From assembly GCA_036186865.1 (NCBI GenBank), contig AP025069.1:23234629-23298628 (forward strand): DNA of 64,000 bases. The letters run 5' to 3'. The stretch comes from Eustoma russellianum. Taxonomy: Eukaryota; Streptophyta; Magnoliopsida; Gentianales; Gentianaceae. The notes beneath the pieces were generated by a model, which saw only the letters and a list, made by a program, of their open reading frames with translations, did not search any database and was not told where the DNA came from. The position numbers and the translations under genes are program-made. Of this stretch, positions 60,798-64,000 are shown piece by piece. Every line of letters starts with the position of its first letter. Position 1 is the first letter of the stretch.

Positions 60798-63232
60798 CAA
60801 TATGCTCCTGCAGTAGCAATATCAGGAAAGCAAGTTTGAAATGTACTATCATATGATTTCATGTATGCTAGTTGCTGAATGCTACCATGAACTTTCGATG
60901 AAGAACAACTATTATCACCAGATAGTATTACCATTATTCCCTGAAGCGAATGGAAGTAATTATAATAATCTGCGTGGTCGTGGTCATGGATGTTATAGCA
61001 ATTTTACATCATACCACATGAAGTGGTAAAACAAGGACACGCCTCAAGAAAATACCAAGGCTATGAAAAATGGTGCACCGATTAAACAGACTTGTTATTC
61101 ATATTGAGCCCAAGGCCAATGGTCTGTACTTGACACCAAGGAATTTTCTTGATCTTTGCCTAAACATTCCAGCAGGATGAAGGCATGAGACAACTAGTGC
61201 ATTTTGCCTAAGTTGGTAACATTACATTGATTAATATATGAATAGTGTTTCCTGAAGAAACACCATTGACTATTTATGAATTGATGTTTCGAAATTAATT
61301 TTGATACTAACATATCATCCACGATGCATGATATGGGCATATGTCCAGTTGACAGTGGAATGACACACACAACATGGTTTGAGGGCGCCATAAGAGTTCT
61401 AATTGGCAAAAGCAAATGTTAGTACCAATTCGAGCACATACGACATTGATCGAAGGCTCCAGAAGAGCAATCATTTTATCAACAGGTGATACACATATAT
61501 TGGTTAATATGTCATCATTTCTCACTAAATCGAAAGAAAACTATTGAGTTTAAAAGATATACATCTTAATGGCGTTCATAATAAACTATGAATGAGGGGA
61601 ATATGAAATTTTTATAGACAATGATTCAAGCCAGAAGCTTGTTAAGAAGAACTCCCAATTTTCTCATCTGGATTGTATTATGCGACTATACATCCAGTAG
61701 AATCTCATATGGTGATGAACCAGAAGTTCGATAATCAAAGTTATTTATAACATAATCGTCTTGGTCACCCAGATAGAATAATGATACGTACAATAGTACA
61801 ACACTTACATGTGTATTATTTAAAGAACCAGAAGATTCTAGTAACTCTTTAAAGAACCAGAAGATTCTAGAAATTCTTTCATGAACAAAAAGATTACATT
61901 GTCTCGTAATTTTGTGTGTGTTGCTTGTTCATTTGAGTTTGCTTTCGAAAAGACTAGTAGCTTTTGCCCAGCTTCTTGCTCAGATTATATGATTATCCGA
62001 TTAAATTTCTTAAGTATTGATAATACATGTGATTTTTTATCCCATGCTTTCAGTTATTATTGTATGTCTTAAGATTGGCGTTGAACATTCAGTTGCAAGT
62101 GTGCACACTTAAAATGGCCCAGCAGTGTCATTTATTAAATGTTTACAACTGATTGCTAGACGTTTGATTTTAAGGACCAATACACCCACATGAGGTTGGG
62201 GACATGCAATTATATATGCATCACCATTGATTTAGTGAGTTAGTTTTCCTGCTGTTAAGGGGAGAGAAAATGCCGGTTCCTAAAGAACATCGTGAAATTA
62301 CATGGAACGTTCCTTCACTATCTCACCTTAACTTACAAACAAATCAATGCGAGCAAGAAGTGAAATGATAACAAAATCCCACGTTTTGAATATAAATACG
62401 CCGATTCAACTTGATGTCTCTGAAGGGAATGATAATGGTATACCAAAAACAAGTCTAAAACATGGATGCCCAGTTGGTGTAAAAGATAAAAGCCCTCGAA
62501 AGAGAATGGTACAAATAATACTCCAGAAGAGAATACTCAACAAGAGATTAGATGTTCACAACTTGAAAGCGCTATAGAAATAAGAACTGATCAGTCTAAA
62601 AATCAATAAACAAGTTTCTCCCGAAGAAGCAAGTGAACACAATTTTGAAAAGATCTCTTTGAATTATAAGAGAAAATTGGGATAGACAAATGATCATTAT
62701 TGACCATGTATTGATTGAGGGATTGCATATGAAGTTATGAATCAGGATCCTGAACCAATGTTAATTGAAAAGTGCTGACACAGAAATAATTGACCAAAAT
62801 AGAAAGATGCAATCCAAAACCCTTAGTAATCCAAAATAGTAAGATGCAATCCAAACCCCTGAAGGGAAAGTCGCAAAGCATTTGGACCCGTAGTCCAAAA
62901 CCCTTGAAGGAAAAGTCGCATTCGCAAATTATTTGACCTGCAGTCAAACCCATGAAGGGATCAAACATACAAAGAACTAGGCTTGACTACGATGAAACAT
63001 ATTCTCCGATAATTGATGCATAACATTACAATATTCAGTAAGCCTAGCAGTCACTTAAACCTTGATATGCGGTTAATGAATGAGTTACCGCTTATTCATA
63101 TGAATTATAAGATGATGATATAAAATCCCAGAAGGATTTAGATTGCCTGTAGCATGTATTCAAAAGATGAATGAACCATACTCAATCAAATTATGTATGA
63201 ATTAAAACAATATGGCAGGATGTACATGTTGA
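60798..63232 (+). pseudogene. Decayed copia gag-protease-integrase-RT
   Basis: Broken plus-strand frames match one copia lineage in order. 60798-61020 is the gag end (MLLQ.QY, then MISCMLVAE, NNYYHQ and RGRGHG). Near 61330 is the protease (PVDSGMTHTTWFE). 61570-61700 has TMNEGN, and near 61740-61800 is the GAG-pre-integrase region (HNRLGHPDRIM-like after frame correction). 62330-62580 is the integrase-RT linker. Near 62970 comes RLDYDETYSPI of reverse transcriptase, and near 63200 LKQYGR, just before the SIRE LTR cuts it at 63233. Stops and frameshifts are numerous. It is old, interrupted on both sides by other elements, and may match the LTR end at 51640-51950. Confidence 0.75.
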
Positions 63233-64000
63233 TGTAGAGAAAAAGGGGTTTGAGTGATTGCAAAATACATGATTTAAACATGTTACAAAGAAATGCATGA
63301 CATATTGCATAAAACTTGCCTTATATAGTTCATATATAATGTTGTCGTACTAACGAGCCATGAAGCTTTAAAGCTTACATCAAATGGCAAACATTTGTTG
63401 TGTTTGAACTATTTTCAGGTGCCACCATTAATGAACTAAACTAGTTCATTAAGTGAAGTACTTAGTTAATTAAACTAAGTAGCTCATTAAAGGAAGCAAT
63501 ATTTGGAAAAGGCACAAAGGCAACAAGTTGAAGAAAGGAAAGTTCTCCCTCTCCTCTCCACACATATTACACGCCATTATACACATATATGTATTTTCAG
63601 ATTTTTTTTTGAAAAAGGCACATACACAGTTATTCCAACGTACAACCAACCGTTATGTATTTTACGTACGTACGTTAACGTCACACCACTATATTTAACT
63701 CATACTTATGAGTATATTCAGGTCTTATATCATATGATATAAGTCATAGTGATGACAAATTTAATACGGCACGTTAAAAGGTTATAAACCGAAAATTGTC
63801 GTATCGGGCGACTACCGAAACTTCGCCAACATGTCACGTACTTGCCCTAAATATATGGCCAGCCCCTACACTTCAAAAATGGCCACAAATTTCGTGGCTT
63901 TCATGATATATACAGTCATAAAATCATTCCATGTTGGCACACACAAATCACCCCACATTAAGACCAAATTGTGGAGATTCCAATTTCAATTTTGTCACAT
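63233..64000 (+). mobile_element. Second SIRE-type LTR, start only
   Basis: TGTAGAGAAAAAGGGGTTTG aligns with the SIRE LTR start at 28064, and homology continues to the window edge (paired inverted repeats at 63429 onward, CATATGATATAAG, TTGTCGTATCGGGCGA). It is clearly more divergent than the two LTRs of the 28-39 kb element and lacks their (TA)n run, so it is a separate, older or different subfamily insertion. Whether a full element follows is outside the window. Confidence 0.85.

Overview
The window is eukaryotic nuclear DNA from a flowering plant. It holds five LTR retrotransposons with exact target-site duplications (TSDs), LINE and SINE remnants, and one split host gene with GT-AG introns. 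The host gene (a cell-wall beta-1,3-glucanase), an HSF gene fragment and the transposon lineages point to a eudicot, possibly an asterid. I cannot name the species.

Layout. 1-9826: a decayed minus-strand DUF4283-type gene, split by a young CRM-like Ty3/gypsy element (208-8921, TSD ATCAT). 9827-12389: non-coding, possibly host promoter. 12390-25410: the only convincing host gene, a four-exon GH17 glucan endo-1,3-beta-glucosidase (15677-24002, +, 502 aa) with a signal peptide, GH17 domain, X8 module and GPI-anchor-like tail. Its surroundings and introns carry two decayed RTE-type LINEs, a copia RNase H remnant, a probable LTR remnant and tandem duplications. A 5'-truncated SINE lies just past its stop codon and another SINE at 25278-25410.

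25411-51240 is a nest. An old LTR-like sequence was hit by a Tekay/Del-type gypsy (26432-43835, TSD GTGAC) and by a compact copia (44244-50857, minus, TSD GAAAT). The gypsy was hit in turn by a SIRE-type copia (28064-39544, TSD CTAGG). 51640-64000: an LTR fragment and gag-RT remains of one old copia lineage bracket an HSF fragment, an intact short-LTR copia (52978-58392, minus, TSD GTCTA) and a Tekay-like LTR with its primer-binding site (58413-60797). The window ends inside a second SIRE-type LTR (63233 onward).

The best candidates for undescribed structure are non-coding: three tandem tRNA-like A-box/B-box modules with identical spacing in the leader of the 44-51 kb copia; an array of 18-20 bp CGATCG palindromes in a Tekay-like LTR, with a degenerate counterpart 16 kb away; a three-times-repeated hairpin module in the SIRE LTR; and a 66-bp intron-like insertion in a gypsy RNase H. 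I found no operon-like or defence-type gene system. The elements interact only by nesting and mutual disruption. Age statements rest on LTR differences counted by eye.
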